Positions 25,217 to 33,404 of a stretch of DNA of 44,550 nt are shown piece after piece. The position numbers were made by a program, and so were the translations under genes. The notes under the pieces are model-generated. The model had not been told where the DNA came from. It saw only the letters and a program-made list of their open reading frames with translations, and ran no database searches. How positions within the stretch are numbered: position 1 is the first letter of the stretch; each line of letters begins with the position of its first letter. This DNA comes from JANQRV01 sp964533785 (GTDB lineage: Bacteria > Bacteroidota > Bacteroidia > Chitinophagales > Saprospiraceae), in the NCBI GenBank assembly GCA_964533785.1, contig CAZHNG010000008.1, positions 1 through 44,550 on the forward strand, in the 5' to 3' direction.

Positions 25217-25840
25217 ATGGGAACAGCAAGTTTAAATACAGATAAAAAATATTCAATAGGAGAATATTTGAGTTTTGAAGCTATGGCAACCGAGAGACAT
25301 GAATATCACGATGGCAAAATTGTTGCAATGGCAGGAGGTACCAGTGATCATAGCCGTATTGCTGGCAATGTCGGCACTGCTATCAATAATTATCTGTTGC
25401 GACAGAAGATGGATTGTTCGGTATTTACAGCTGATCTAAAAGTTAGAATTGAAAAATACAATAGATGTGTTTATCCTGATGCTTCACTGGTTTGTGGCAC
25501 AGAAGAATACTTGGATGAAAATGAAACTGTTCTTTTGAATCCAATGCTGTTAATTGAAGTACTGTCAAAGTCTTCGAAGGAGGAAGATAGAGGATTGAAA
25601 TTCGAATTTTACCGCAGTATTCCTTCCTTTAAAGAATACATGATTATTTATCAAACAATTCCCAAGGTTCAAACCTGGTTCAAAGAAGGGGAAAATTTGT
25701 GGCGTATTGGCAATGCTGAAGGAATAGATCAACAGATTGAGTTGCACTCCATTGGATGTGTGCTTGCATTGGAAGCTATTTACCGCAGAGTAAGAAATCT
25801 AAAACCTGTTCCGCAGGTTCTAAACAATGCGCATTACTAA
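25217..25840 (+). CDS. Uma2 family putative endonuclease
   Basis: This 207-residue protein belongs to the Uma2/DUF820 group of PD-(D/E)XK-fold proteins, widely multiplied in cyanobacteria and some Bacteroidota. Typical features are YSIGEYLSFEAM, HEYHDGKIVAMAGG (28-41), the catalytic-type Asp 88 in VYPDASLVCG, and the IEVLSKSS segment with Glu 114, followed by DRGLKFEFY with Lys 128. The second metal-site residue is in the ExL form usual in this family. It lies 26 bases after the Rpn-like gene on the same strand, forming a two-gene nuclease-fold cassette. Nuclease activity has not been shown for most members, and the biological role is unknown. Confidence 0.88.
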   Translation: MGTASLNTDKKYSIGEYLSFEAMATERHEYHDGKIVAMAGGTSDHSRIAGNVGTAINNYLLRQKMDCSVFTADLKVRIEKYNRCVYPDASLVCGTEEYLDENETVLLNPMLLIEVLSKSSKEEDRGLKFEFYRSIPSFKEYMIIYQTIPKVQTWFKEGENLWRIGNAEGIDQQIELHSIGCVLALEAIYRRVRNLKPVPQVLNNAHY

Positions 25841-25853
25841 AAAACTAAAGGCT

Positions 25854-26675
25854 TTACCAATCCTTCCATCTTAAAACACCATAACTCATGCTCATATTAA
25901 ACAGCAGCCAGCTGGTGACAATAACCGTCTCCTTCACAGAAACGAAATCCTGAATCTCATAAAATACATACCTCGAAAAAGGAAAATGGATCAGGTTATT
26001 CTGGCTGGTAACCGGTAAATAACCGGGGACTTCCCTTACCCAATTGCTAAAATGCGGATAGTTCCAAAGAATGACACTCAGGATCGGCTCAAAAATATAG
26101 GTGTACATAAACAGGCCAACGATGATGAGGCCGGCTTTGGGTAAGATCAATGTTAGGAGTAAGGCAAAATTTAAATAAGTTAAGACGGCTAAAAAATGGG
26201 CAAATAAAAAATCAAGCGACCGAAATCGGTAGGGTAAACCATCGGGGTGGGAAAAAAATTGCCCCAGTAGCAAACCCAAAACAAAAAGGAGCAGGGTAGA
26301 GGCGATCGATAGTGCAAGGATAAACAGTAGTTTGGAAAACAAAAATTCTCCTTTGCTTAATCCGTCGATAACATTTTGTCTTAAGGTGCGGAATCTTGCT
26401 TCATTAGCTACGGTTATTACAACGATAAATCCAGGTATCACTTTGAACATCGTTGCTAAAAAAGCGAGGTTTTGCCAGATATCAGGGAAGTCATATAATG
26501 GGATAATAGTGGGGTCAATCCCATTGAAATCCGCACCCTGGCTTTTCAAATATTGCAGAAACAATCTACCACCACCACAAACGACGACCATACCCAGACC
26601 GTACATCCCGATCAATACCCAAAAAGGACGATAATTTTTGAGCTTTATCCATTCAATTTGCAGTAATCTAATCAT
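25854..26675 (-). CDS. ABC-2 type transporter permease
   Basis: This 273-residue integral membrane protein has about six hydrophobic segments. The N-terminus IEWIKLKNYRPFWVLIGMYG is the typical cytosolic amphipathic opening of ABC-2 permeases. A long extracytoplasmic loop after the first segment (about 38-75) is followed by five more membrane helices ending near residue 265. It overlaps the ATPase gene by 8 bases and is the last gene of the six-gene ECF operon. It should form an exporter or mechanotransmission complex with that ATPase; the substrate is unknown. There is no separate lipoprotein partner in the operon. Confidence 0.88.
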   Translation of the reverse strand: MIRLLQIEWIKLKNYRPFWVLIGMYGLGMVVVCGGGRLFLQYLKSQGADFNGIDPTIIPLYDFPDIWQNLAFLATMFKVIPGFIVVITVANEARFRTLRQNVIDGLSKGEFLFSKLLFILALSIASTLLLFVLGLLLGQFFSHPDGLPYRFRSLDFLFAHFLAVLTYLNFALLLTLILPKAGLIIVGLFMYTYIFEPILSVILWNYPHFSNWVREVPGYLPVTSQNNLIHFPFSRYVFYEIQDFVSVKETVIVTSWLLFNMSMSYGVLRWKDW

Positions 26676-27561
26676 GATCAGCCAGTATTCTTAAAAACTC
26701 TTTTTCCAAATTACCGGAAGTTTCTACTAAATGGGTTAAAATAAGCTCTTGTTCAACCAGATAACGATTGACTGCTTCCGGCGTGATACCTGGCTTGGGC
26801 TTTAAAATAAGTTTATCCACCTGTTGCTCCAGGTGCTCAATCCCGACGAAAGATTCCAGGCAGTCTTTCAGTCGCTCCATATCGGAAGCCGAAACTTCAA
26901 TTTTCTTTTCATTGGCTAAGGCTTCCTGAACACTTCCCTGGAATAGCTTCTTCCCTTTTTGCAGCACCATAAAATGGGTACATACTTTCTGAACTTCATC
27001 CAATAAGTGACTGGCCAGTATAATCGTCTTTCCGGTTGTAGCGATCTTTCTTATGATCTCTCTGATCTCAACGATCCCTTGCGGATCGAGACCATTCGTC
27101 GGTTCATCGAGAATTAACACCGCCGGATCGGCCAATAATGCCGAAGCTATGGCAAGCCTTTGTTTCATGCCCAAAGAATAGGTGCCGAAAGGGTCGTTTT
27201 TCCTTTCCAGCAGGCCCACTACTTCCAAGGATTGGTCAATGGCGTCGAGGGGGCATTCTCTTATTTTGGCAACAATGTTAAGGTTTTGTTGCCCCGACAT
27301 ATAGGGATAAAAACAAGGAATTTCCAGGATAGCCCCGATCTTTTTCCGGATAGCTGGGGAAGGAGCTTCTCCAAACCAACTGTAAGTGCCGCTCGTCGGT
27401 TTTAAGACATCCAAAAGAAGCCCCAGAGTAGTGGTTTTTCCGCTCCCGTTTGGACCTAATAGACCGAAAACCATGCCCGGTTCAATCACCAGATCCAATT
27501 TATTAAGAGCAGTTACCTTACGGTATTTTTTCGTTAGCTGATTCGTTTCTAGCAGACTCAA
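26668..27561 (-). CDS. ABC transporter ATP-binding protein
   Basis: This 297-residue ATPase subunit has Walker A GPNGSGKTT at 36-44, signature SLGMKQ at 129-134, Walker B LILDEPT at 149-155 and the switch His in ILASHLLDE. A C-terminal extension (about 215-297) matches the regulatory tail of CcmA/YxlF-type exporter ATPases. The start codon appears to be TTG, one base after the TAA of the preceding DUF4252 gene; no ATG exists before Walker A except one inside the nucleotide-binding core. This arrangement implies translation by re-initiation. It partners with the permease that overlaps its 3' end. Confidence 0.93.
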   Translation of the reverse strand: MSLLETNQLTKKYRKVTALNKLDLVIEPGMVFGLLGPNGSGKTTTLGLLLDVLKPTSGTYSWFGEAPSPAIRKKIGAILEIPCFYPYMSGQQNLNIVAKIRECPLDAIDQSLEVVGLLERKNDPFGTYSLGMKQRLAIASALLADPAVLILDEPTNGLDPQGIVEIREIIRKIATTGKTIILASHLLDEVQKVCTHFMVLQKGKKLFQGSVQEALANEKKIEVSASDMERLKDCLESFVGIEHLEQQVDKLILKPKPGITPEAVNRYLVEQELILTHLVETSGNLEKEFLRILADHD

Positions 27562-27562
27562 T

Positions 27563-28129
27563 TTATTGGTTTTGTTCGCTATTTTCTTCCGTTTCGCCAG
27601 TATTGTTGCGCTTTTTTCCGTTATTTATCCCCATCAGGGAAAAAATATCCAGGAACCCCTCGCCCAAATTGTTTTCTCCAGACTGAAATTCCCGGTACAA
27701 ACCTGGAATTCGTCTAAGATCCAATGTGCCCAGTATTTCTATAATGTAATGTTCCTCCGGAGTTGCCCCGAAGATCACCACCTGATCTGGGGACTTTTTA
27801 CCAACTACGTACCAATTCAACTCCGGACCTTCCAGAATGATGTACTCTTTGTAGTTCTCTTCTCGCTGCAATTGCTTGATCGTATTGTAAAAGTCGGACT
27901 CAAAAAAAGCATCCTTTTTCATCCGGAAAAATATTATTTTCCGAATATCCTTTACCAGGTCGTTAAAATCTTGATCATCCTGCAGGTTGATCATCCTTAA
28001 GGTGCTCGGATAAAAATAAAACCCACGGTGGGTTTTTTCTTCTTCCTTTAATTGCGCTATCGTCTTACTTTGACCGTAGGCAAAATAAGACGATAGCAAC
28101 AAAAAAAACAGCCCAGAAACTATTTTCAT
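27563..28129 (-). CDS. DUF4252-like exported protein (second copy)
   Basis: This 188-residue protein has a cleavable signal peptide (ending near YFAYGQ, residue 20). The body alternates short strands and charged helices with LRMINLQDDQDFNDLVKDIRK and YIILEGPELNWYVVGKK, the pattern of DUF4252, though it is more divergent than its neighbour. The last 30 residues are Asn/Glu-rich and probably disordered. It starts inside the stop of the upstream DUF4252 gene (ATGA) and ends one base before the ABC ATPase gene. It probably arose by old tandem duplication. Function is unknown; periplasmic location is inferred. Confidence 0.78.
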   Translation of the reverse strand: MKIVSGLFFLLLSSYFAYGQSKTIAQLKEEEKTHRGFYFYPSTLRMINLQDDQDFNDLVKDIRKIIFFRMKKDAFFESDFYNTIKQLQREENYKEYIILEGPELNWYVVGKKSPDQVVIFGATPEEHYIIEILGTLDLRRIPGLYREFQSGENNLGEGFLDIFSLMGINNGKKRNNTGETEENSEQNQ

Positions 28130-28659
28130 TTATCTTCTTTCTCTTCCATTTTTTCGAACAAGTCCATGCCCCTAACATTCATCACCCGACCTATTTTATA
28201 GATCTGTTTCAGGTCGATATCTCCAAAGAGTGTCATGACAACGAATCGATTCCTCGATCCGTTTAGCATCAACAGTTCAACAATTTTACCATTTCCAGCT
28301 TCTTTTCGGATCATAAATTTAACATTTTCTTCTTTGTCTTCAACGGACATCAACTCTTCGTAAGCACCGGCAGCTACCTTTTTGATGGCGTCATTAAACA
28401 ATTTGATACCATCACTGGCTTCGTCGTTCATTAAGACCTTAATTCCTTTAAGTTTGCTGATAGCCTCCATCAAGGCTTTTTCTTCTTCATCTTCCGGATC
28501 AAATTCTGCAAACAGGTCAAACATCTCGTTTGTAATAGTCACTTTTGTAAAATCTTGATCAGATTGATAGGCCGAGAAGTATTTGGTAATCGCATTATCC
28601 TGTGCGGATAGATTGCTGAAAATGAGTAAGCTGATTATGATAATGAATAATCTCTCCAT
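28126..28659 (-). CDS. DUF4252 exported protein (first copy)
   Basis: This 177-residue protein has a signal peptide ending near NLSAQ (residue 20). It carries the DUF4252 hallmarks: FTKVTITNEMFDLFAEF near 38-54, then KLKGIKVLMND and a C-terminal MTLFGDIDLKQI segment. It has no cysteine at the signal end, so it is secreted to the periplasm and not lipid-anchored. DUF4252 genes are repeatedly found beside ECF sigma and anti-sigma genes in Bacteroidota; their molecular function is not established. The gene lies 4 bases after the anti-sigma gene. Confidence 0.85.
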   Translation of the reverse strand: MERLFIIIISLLIFSNLSAQDNAITKYFSAYQSDQDFTKVTITNEMFDLFAEFDPEDEEEKALMEAISKLKGIKVLMNDEASDGIKLFNDAIKKVAAGAYEELMSVEDKEENVKFMIRKEAGNGKIVELLMLNGSRNRFVVMTLFGDIDLKQIYKIGRVMNVRGMDLFEKMEEKEDK

Positions 28660-28663
28660 GGTA

Positions 28664-29155
28664 TTAATTTTCTTGTTTTTGAATTTTTTCTAAGGTTTGA
28701 TTGAATTTGCTCAATTCCATAGTGTACCCGGCACCTTCGTTTAACTTTGATGAAATGAGCCTGAGTGATTGTTTAGTGAATTCCCATGCCTTTTCGGGAT
28801 CTTCTTCAATGCTGCTTACCTGGGTATTTTTCGGTACCGGCCAGGGGTAAACCACCATAGCCAGGGATACCACCAAAACAATCGACGCAGCCATCCCCCA
28901 TACCTTTGGCCAGGGGAATATTCTTCTTTTAACTTTATGTTGAGTGGTGATTTCTCGCAAGATTTTTTCTTCGAAAGAGGGAGCCAAGGTGATTTGCCTG
29001 TATTTTTCCAGCTTTTGAAAATATAGCAATTCCGTTTCATCTCTTGGGATATTTTCAGCGCTTTCGAAAAGCTTCCTCAATTCTGATTCTTCTTCGGGAC
29101 TGGTTTCGCCCGCCCAATACTTTTCTAATAATATTTCTCTACGCATCAAGTCCAT
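28664..29155 (-). CDS. Membrane-anchored anti-sigma factor candidate
   Basis: This 163-residue protein has a cytosolic N-terminal helical region (about 1-85) that begins EILLEKYWAGETSPEEE, the Bacteroidota equivalent of a zinc-less anti-sigma domain. A single membrane segment (about 90-106) is followed by a short periplasmic tail. It overlaps the ECF sigma gene by 17 bases, the usual arrangement for a cognate regulator. It is expected to bind and hold the sigma factor until an envelope signal arrives. The start could be the ATG at 29155 or the one three codons later (29146). No protease site or partner can be read. Confidence 0.8.
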   Translation of the reverse strand: MDLMRREILLEKYWAGETSPEEESELRKLFESAENIPRDETELLYFQKLEKYRQITLAPSFEEKILREITTQHKVKRRIFPWPKVWGMAASIVLVVSLAMVVYPWPVPKNTQVSSIEEDPEKAWEFTKQSLRLISSKLNEGAGYTMELSKFNQTLEKIQKQEN

Positions 29156-29651
29156 ATTGTATCATTTTCAACAAGGATCGTTTAATCTTTTTCCTGGCTC
29201 GGAATAAGTATACTTTAACCTGATTTTCATTCATGAAGAGTATTTCCTGGATCTCAGCATTGCTATACCCTAGCAGGTCTTTAAGCCGGAATATTTCTTT
29301 TTGTTTATCGGGAAGTGATTCAAGGATCTGCTTAATCGATTGAATCAGATCATCATTTTCCAGAACCTGATCCAAATGAGCTTCCGAGGATAAATGAGCT
29401 GCTTCCTCAATCTCCCCAGTCTTTTTCCTGGTACTCCTATGGATGTCGATGCTTAAATTGCGGGTACACCGGATAGCCCAGGCTTCAATGTTTTTTATGT
29501 TGTTCAACCGGTCTTTTTGCTCCCACAACTTTAGCAAAACGTCCTGTGTGACATCTTTAGCCAGTTCAACGTCGTAAACCCGGCTAAGCGCGTAACGGTA
29601 CAGCTTATCCTTTAAGGGTAAAACTTCGTATTTAAATTGCTCCAGGGTCAT
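29139..29651 (-). CDS. ECF RNA polymerase sigma factor
   Basis: This 170-residue sigma-70 family member has only regions 2 and 4. Region 2 (about 14-75) includes YALSRVYDVELAKDVTQDVL and ARCT-like IEAWAIRCTRNLSID. Region 4 (about 110-160) includes LPDKQKEIFRLKDLLGYSNA and an HTH ending in VKVYLFRARKKIK. It leads an operon of sigma, anti-sigma, two DUF4252 genes and an ABC ATPase/permease pair, all linked by overlaps or gaps of 4 bases or fewer. It probably activates its own operon from the candidate promoter at 29723-29747. Confidence 0.95.
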   Translation of the reverse strand: MTLEQFKYEVLPLKDKLYRYALSRVYDVELAKDVTQDVLLKLWEQKDRLNNIKNIEAWAIRCTRNLSIDIHRSTRKKTGEIEEAAHLSSEAHLDQVLENDDLIQSIKQILESLPDKQKEIFRLKDLLGYSNAEIQEILFMNENQVKVYLFRARKKIKRSLLKMIQYGLDA

Positions 29652-29722
29652 GCGTTATACCGGGGTTGTGTAATGAAAAACAGGTTAAAAGTATAGCTTA
29701 TGAATCGTGCTTTTTGTCAGAA

Positions 29723-29747
29723 GACGATTGTAAGGTTGGAAAGTTAC
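29723..29747 (-). promoter_or_regulatory. Candidate ECF autoregulatory promoter (GTAAC-N16-CGTC)
   Basis: On the minus strand GTAAC (29747-29743) and CGTC (29726-29723) are separated by 16 bases, the classic AAC/CGTC layout of ECF-type promoters. It lies about 70 bases upstream of the sigma-factor ATG. A weaker housekeeping-like TACTTTTA box occurs nearer the gene. Confidence 0.5.
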
Positions 29748-29812
29748 AGCCCGATTGAAAAAAGCATAGATGAAGAGCAAAATATTACCGACCAGCAATA
29801 CTATACTTGACG

Positions 29813-29892
29813 CGAAGTGGTTTGGGATCCCTTCCCAAACCTACTTCGGTCAGTATATACCGTACTTGAAGATGGTTTGGATTCCCAAACCA
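29813..29892. repeat. Structured GGTTTGG hairpin repeats
   Basis: Two diverged tandem units each start with TACTTGA and hold a hairpin. The first is 15 bp with one bulge (29813-29827 with 29833-29848); the second is 8 bp (29873-29880 with 29885-29892). Arms of the two units can also pair with each other. The position just past the stop codon of the DUF255 gene makes a terminator or mRNA 3' end plausible. Confidence 0.7.
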
Positions 29893-29910
29893 CTACATCG
29901 TCGGAATAAC

Positions 29911-32028
29911 TCACCTCATCTGTTCCAGTGCTTCCTGCACTTTCTGTACCGGCAGTTGACAAACTTTGTTTTGGCAAACGTAAATATAGGTCTCTCCCGG
30001 AACCAGCTTATTTTCCAGCAATTCCAACTTACCTTCATCATTACCACCCAAAAAAATCGCATTGGGCAGGTACCGACTTAGCATTTGACGGTGCAGCTCT
30101 TGAAACCCGGGCCCCACAATAGCAACTTCGTAGGTGGGATAAGCCAGAGTGCTGTACAACTGCCACCAATTGGAGTAAAAGGAAGGATTGTTCGAGTTAT
30201 TGAATTCATTGGAAATAATTTGAATGGCCTTTTGGCTGATCTTCAGGTATTCATCCTGGTATAAATAAGTGCCTAATTGATGCAATACTCTGACCATCAT
30301 TGAATTAGAAGAAGGAATGACATTGTCACCGATCTCTTTTTTTCGTGCTACCAGAGGCTGGGAAAGGTCTGATGTGTAGAAAAACAACCCGCTCTCCGGA
30401 TCATGGAATTCCTCGATAGCCGTTTCGGCAAGGCCTTCTGCGTAATGCAACCATTTTTCCTCGAAAGTAACTTCGTACAATTGGGTAAACGCAGTAATGG
30501 CTGCCGCGTAATCATCTAAGAATCCACGAATAGTTGCGGTATCGTTTTTATAGTTTCGGTAAAGATGGTAATGATCTTCTGTTGGGGAGTATAATACGTT
30601 ATCCAGCAGGAATTCCGCATTTTTAACGGCGGTTTTGAGATATGCGTCCTCACCCAGGGCACGGTAGGCGTTTAGGTAGCCCTGGATCATTAATGCATTC
30701 CAACTGGTCAACATTTTATCATCCAGACCTGGGCGTTCCCGGTGTGATCTTGCTTCGAATAGCTGATTTCTTGCCAGCTTCAGAAGTTGCTCAGTCTGCT
30801 CAACATCCAATTGATGCGTTTGGGCAACTGTCTCGATCGGTTGTCTTTGGTGGAGTATATTCGTATTTTCCCAGTTGCCGCGAGTACTCACCTCATATAG
30901 ATCATTGAAAACCAGAGCTGCTTTTTGATCATGCAAAATGGAATCGATCTCTGCTTTTTCCCAAACGTAAAATTTACCTTCTTCCCCTTCACTATCTGCA
31001 TCCAGTGAAGAATAGAACCCACCGGAAGGGCTTGATAATTCTCTTTCTATAAATTTCAGTGTTTGCTGCACTATTTTTTTATAAAGCGGTTTCTGAGTGA
31101 TTTGGTAGGCATGCGCATAAAGACTGACCAGTTGAGCATTATCATACAACATTTTTTCAAAGTGAGGGACTTTCCATTCACTATCGGTAGAATAACGGGC
31201 AAAACCTCCTCCCAGGTGGTCATAGATCCCGCCTTTAGCCATCTGATCAAGCGTAACCGTGACGGCATCAAGTATTGCAGTATCCTGAGTGAAAAAATAC
31301 TGATTCAACAGAAGTTCGTATTGATTAGGCATGGGGAATTTAGGCGCTCCTTTGCGGCCGCCCCATTGTGGATCAATTTGATCCAGCATTTTCTGTGTGA
31401 TATCCTGTAAGGTAGCTGCGGAATATTGATCGCTTAAGTCAGCAGGAATAGAGATATCATCAATCGTTTGGATGCCCTTGACGAGTTGATCGGCGTACGT
31501 CTCCAGTTTTTCCCGGTCTGTTTGATAAAGGTCTTTAAAGTAGTTCAGGATCTCGATCCAGTTTTTCTTGGGGAAATAAGTGCCGGCCCATACTGGCCGT
31601 CCGTCCGGTAAAGCAAAGGCATTGAGCGGCCACCCGCAACTTTCACCGGTAGCGAGTTGACAGGCAGTCATATATACATCATCAACATCGGGTCGTTCTT
31701 CCCGGTCTACTTTGATATTGATGAAGTTTTCGTTCATGATCCGGCTCACCGTGGTATCTTCAAAAGATTCGTGTTCCATGACGTGGCACCAGTGACAAGC
31801 AGAATAACCAATGCTGATGATCATCATTTTTTGTTCATCCTGGGCCTTTTGGAGGGCTTCTGCTTTCCAGGGGTACCAATCTACCGGATTATTGGCGTGC
31901 TGTAAAAGGTAGGGACTGGTTTCGTTGATCAGTGCATTTGGCTCTTGGATAGGAGGTTGATCTGCTTGAGAATAGCACTCTGTAAGGAATAAAAGACAAC
32001 AGAGTATTACAAGTTTAATTAAGGACAT
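29911..32028 (-). CDS. Thioredoxin-fold DUF255 protein (YyaL/SPATA20 family)
   Basis: This 705-residue protein has an N-terminal thioredoxin-like DUF255 domain (about 30-190) and a C-terminal alpha/alpha-barrel (about 210-690) like those of sugar epimerases. The signature NPVDWYPW is at 47-54, with the redox motif CHWC at Cys 78-Cys 81. A hydrophobic N-terminus with Cys 18 (FLTEC) suggests export; the Glu before the Cys makes a lipoprotein box doubtful. Family function is unsettled. A short hairpin repeat follows the gene. It stands alone between the ECF operon and a beta-barrel gene. Confidence 0.9.
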   Translation of the reverse strand: MSLIKLVILCCLLFLTECYSQADQPPIQEPNALINETSPYLLQHANNPVDWYPWKAEALQKAQDEQKMMIISIGYSACHWCHVMEHESFEDTTVSRIMNENFINIKVDREERPDVDDVYMTACQLATGESCGWPLNAFALPDGRPVWAGTYFPKKNWIEILNYFKDLYQTDREKLETYADQLVKGIQTIDDISIPADLSDQYSAATLQDITQKMLDQIDPQWGGRKGAPKFPMPNQYELLLNQYFFTQDTAILDAVTVTLDQMAKGGIYDHLGGGFARYSTDSEWKVPHFEKMLYDNAQLVSLYAHAYQITQKPLYKKIVQQTLKFIERELSSPSGGFYSSLDADSEGEEGKFYVWEKAEIDSILHDQKAALVFNDLYEVSTRGNWENTNILHQRQPIETVAQTHQLDVEQTEQLLKLARNQLFEARSHRERPGLDDKMLTSWNALMIQGYLNAYRALGEDAYLKTAVKNAEFLLDNVLYSPTEDHYHLYRNYKNDTATIRGFLDDYAAAITAFTQLYEVTFEEKWLHYAEGLAETAIEEFHDPESGLFFYTSDLSQPLVARKKEIGDNVIPSSNSMMVRVLHQLGTYLYQDEYLKISQKAIQIISNEFNNSNNPSFYSNWWQLYSTLAYPTYEVAIVGPGFQELHRQMLSRYLPNAIFLGGNDEGKLELLENKLVPGETYIYVCQNKVCQLPVQKVQEALEQMR

Positions 32029-32093
32029 TTTAGAAATTTTTATTGAAGATAATACACCTTAGCGTTTTATTGTTAAAAGAAATAAAAAGAAAA

Positions 32094-32122
32094 GAGCTGT
32101 ATTGTTTTTACCAATACAGCTC
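32094..32122 (-). terminator. Intrinsic terminator
   Basis: A perfect 11-bp stem (32094-32104 with 32112-32122, 7-base loop) is followed on the minus strand by a T-rich run. It lies 72 bases after the stop of the beta-barrel gene at 32194. Confidence 0.88.
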
Positions 32123-32193
32123 CTTTGTTCAATCTGAACTTACTAGAATTCAAACTAGAAATGTCCAAAATAATGGATAGATGAATTTATCAT

Positions 32194-32997
32194 TTAAGGA
32201 CGATCTACGTTTGTAGGGATCGCATTCCTAAACTGGAAGGCATACCCTACCATAATGATGAAACGGTCTTTGGGCCCATATCTTGTTAAATCATTGATAG
32301 AAAGCGTAGCGCCCAAAGCAGGTATCTTTTTGAATGGGAATATTGAAATTCCACTATTCAAATCGTAACCATTCCATTCTACTATCAAGTTATATCCTCT
32401 GAATACTTGAATAGCAGCACTTCCGAAAAAGTTAAGGTTGCCACTCGTTCGGAAATCAAAATCTTCTTCGGCACGAAACACACCGTTCCCAAGACCGGCA
32501 GTAAAAAATAACATGCTGAATGGGCGGTGATAAAATCTGGTCAGTGGGATGATCGTGCTGGCAGTACCATAATATGACCTGACGTTCCTTGCCCTCAGTT
32601 TTGGACTTCTCCACTTTGCTAAATTTCTCACTCCACCGCCTATAAATATTCTGTTGGTTAGTGATTTATTAATTTGCAAGTCAAGTGTTCCAGAGCCAAA
32701 ATTACCATCTTCACCTCCAGAATTAGAAAGACCAAAAATGTTAAAATTTACTGTTGCACCGAAGAATTTTTCCGTATTCCCTAATCCAAGAGAAAAACCG
32801 GCATTGGCGTCTGCATTATCTTGTGTCCGTATTTTGCTTTGGTATACTGCACCTCCTCCAACTGTTCCAAAATTCCCTCCGAAGGGAGCAGGATTATCAA
32901 TTGTAATGTTAGCTACCTGAGCGTATAACGTATTGTTTTTTATTCCCAAAAACAATAAAAATAGTATTCCTATACACTTAATTTCACGTAAATACAT
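32194..32997 (-). CDS. Predicted secreted or outer-membrane beta-barrel protein
   Basis: This 267-residue protein has a signal peptide (hydrophobic core IGILFLLFLG, cleavage near TLYAQ). The body is rich in alternating Gly/aromatic strands such as NAGFSLGLGN, RIFIGGGVRNLAKW and RFIIMVGYAFQFRN, ending close to the C-terminus, consistent with an 8-12 strand barrel. It has no match I recognise. The ATG at 32997 is used; an in-frame TTG five codons earlier is less likely. Monocistronic with its own terminator. Confidence 0.75.
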   Translation of the reverse strand: MYLREIKCIGILFLLFLGIKNNTLYAQVANITIDNPAPFGGNFGTVGGGAVYQSKIRTQDNADANAGFSLGLGNTEKFFGATVNFNIFGLSNSGGEDGNFGSGTLDLQINKSLTNRIFIGGGVRNLAKWRSPKLRARNVRSYYGTASTIIPLTRFYHRPFSMLFFTAGLGNGVFRAEEDFDFRTSGNLNFFGSAAIQVFRGYNLIVEWNGYDLNSGISIFPFKKIPALGATLSINDLTRYGPKDRFIIMVGYAFQFRNAIPTNVDRP

Positions 32998-33212
32998 ACT
33001 AAAAAATTTCAATTTTTACTCTATATACCTATGAATGAGAAAAATAAATATTGAAAAAACCTAAACGTCGAATTCCTGTGAAGATGGATAAATGAATAAA
33101 GACCCGTATGAATCTAATTCCAGGAGATTTGAAATTATCAATTCCTATGTTATTGACAATTTCTTAATCGACCTGTTTGCCACTCCCGAAAGTCTTATCC
33201 GACAGGCAGGGG

Positions 33213-33275
33213 TTATACCAAATTAAATTAACGATGAGTTGATAAAAGTTTCATCATTAATTTAATTTGGTATAA
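33213..33275. repeat. 25-bp near-perfect inverted repeat (MITE-like palindrome)
   Basis: Arms 33213-33237 and 33251-33275 are reverse complements with one mismatch and a 13-base loop. The outer ends read TTATACCAAATTAAATTA and its complement. The sequence could be a miniature transposable element remnant or a REP-type palindrome; no transposase is nearby. It lies in a 594-base gap (32998-33591) that contains no gene. Confidence 0.9.
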
Positions 33276-33404
33276 TTCTAACAGTAATATTTATGGAGGA
33301 TTAATTAGACCTTCCCTCTTTGTCGTAAGGGATAAGGGCATATGGTATAAGAGATAGCCGTAAGAGAAAGTTTTACCCTATTTACATCACTTTAAGTAAT
33401 ACTA

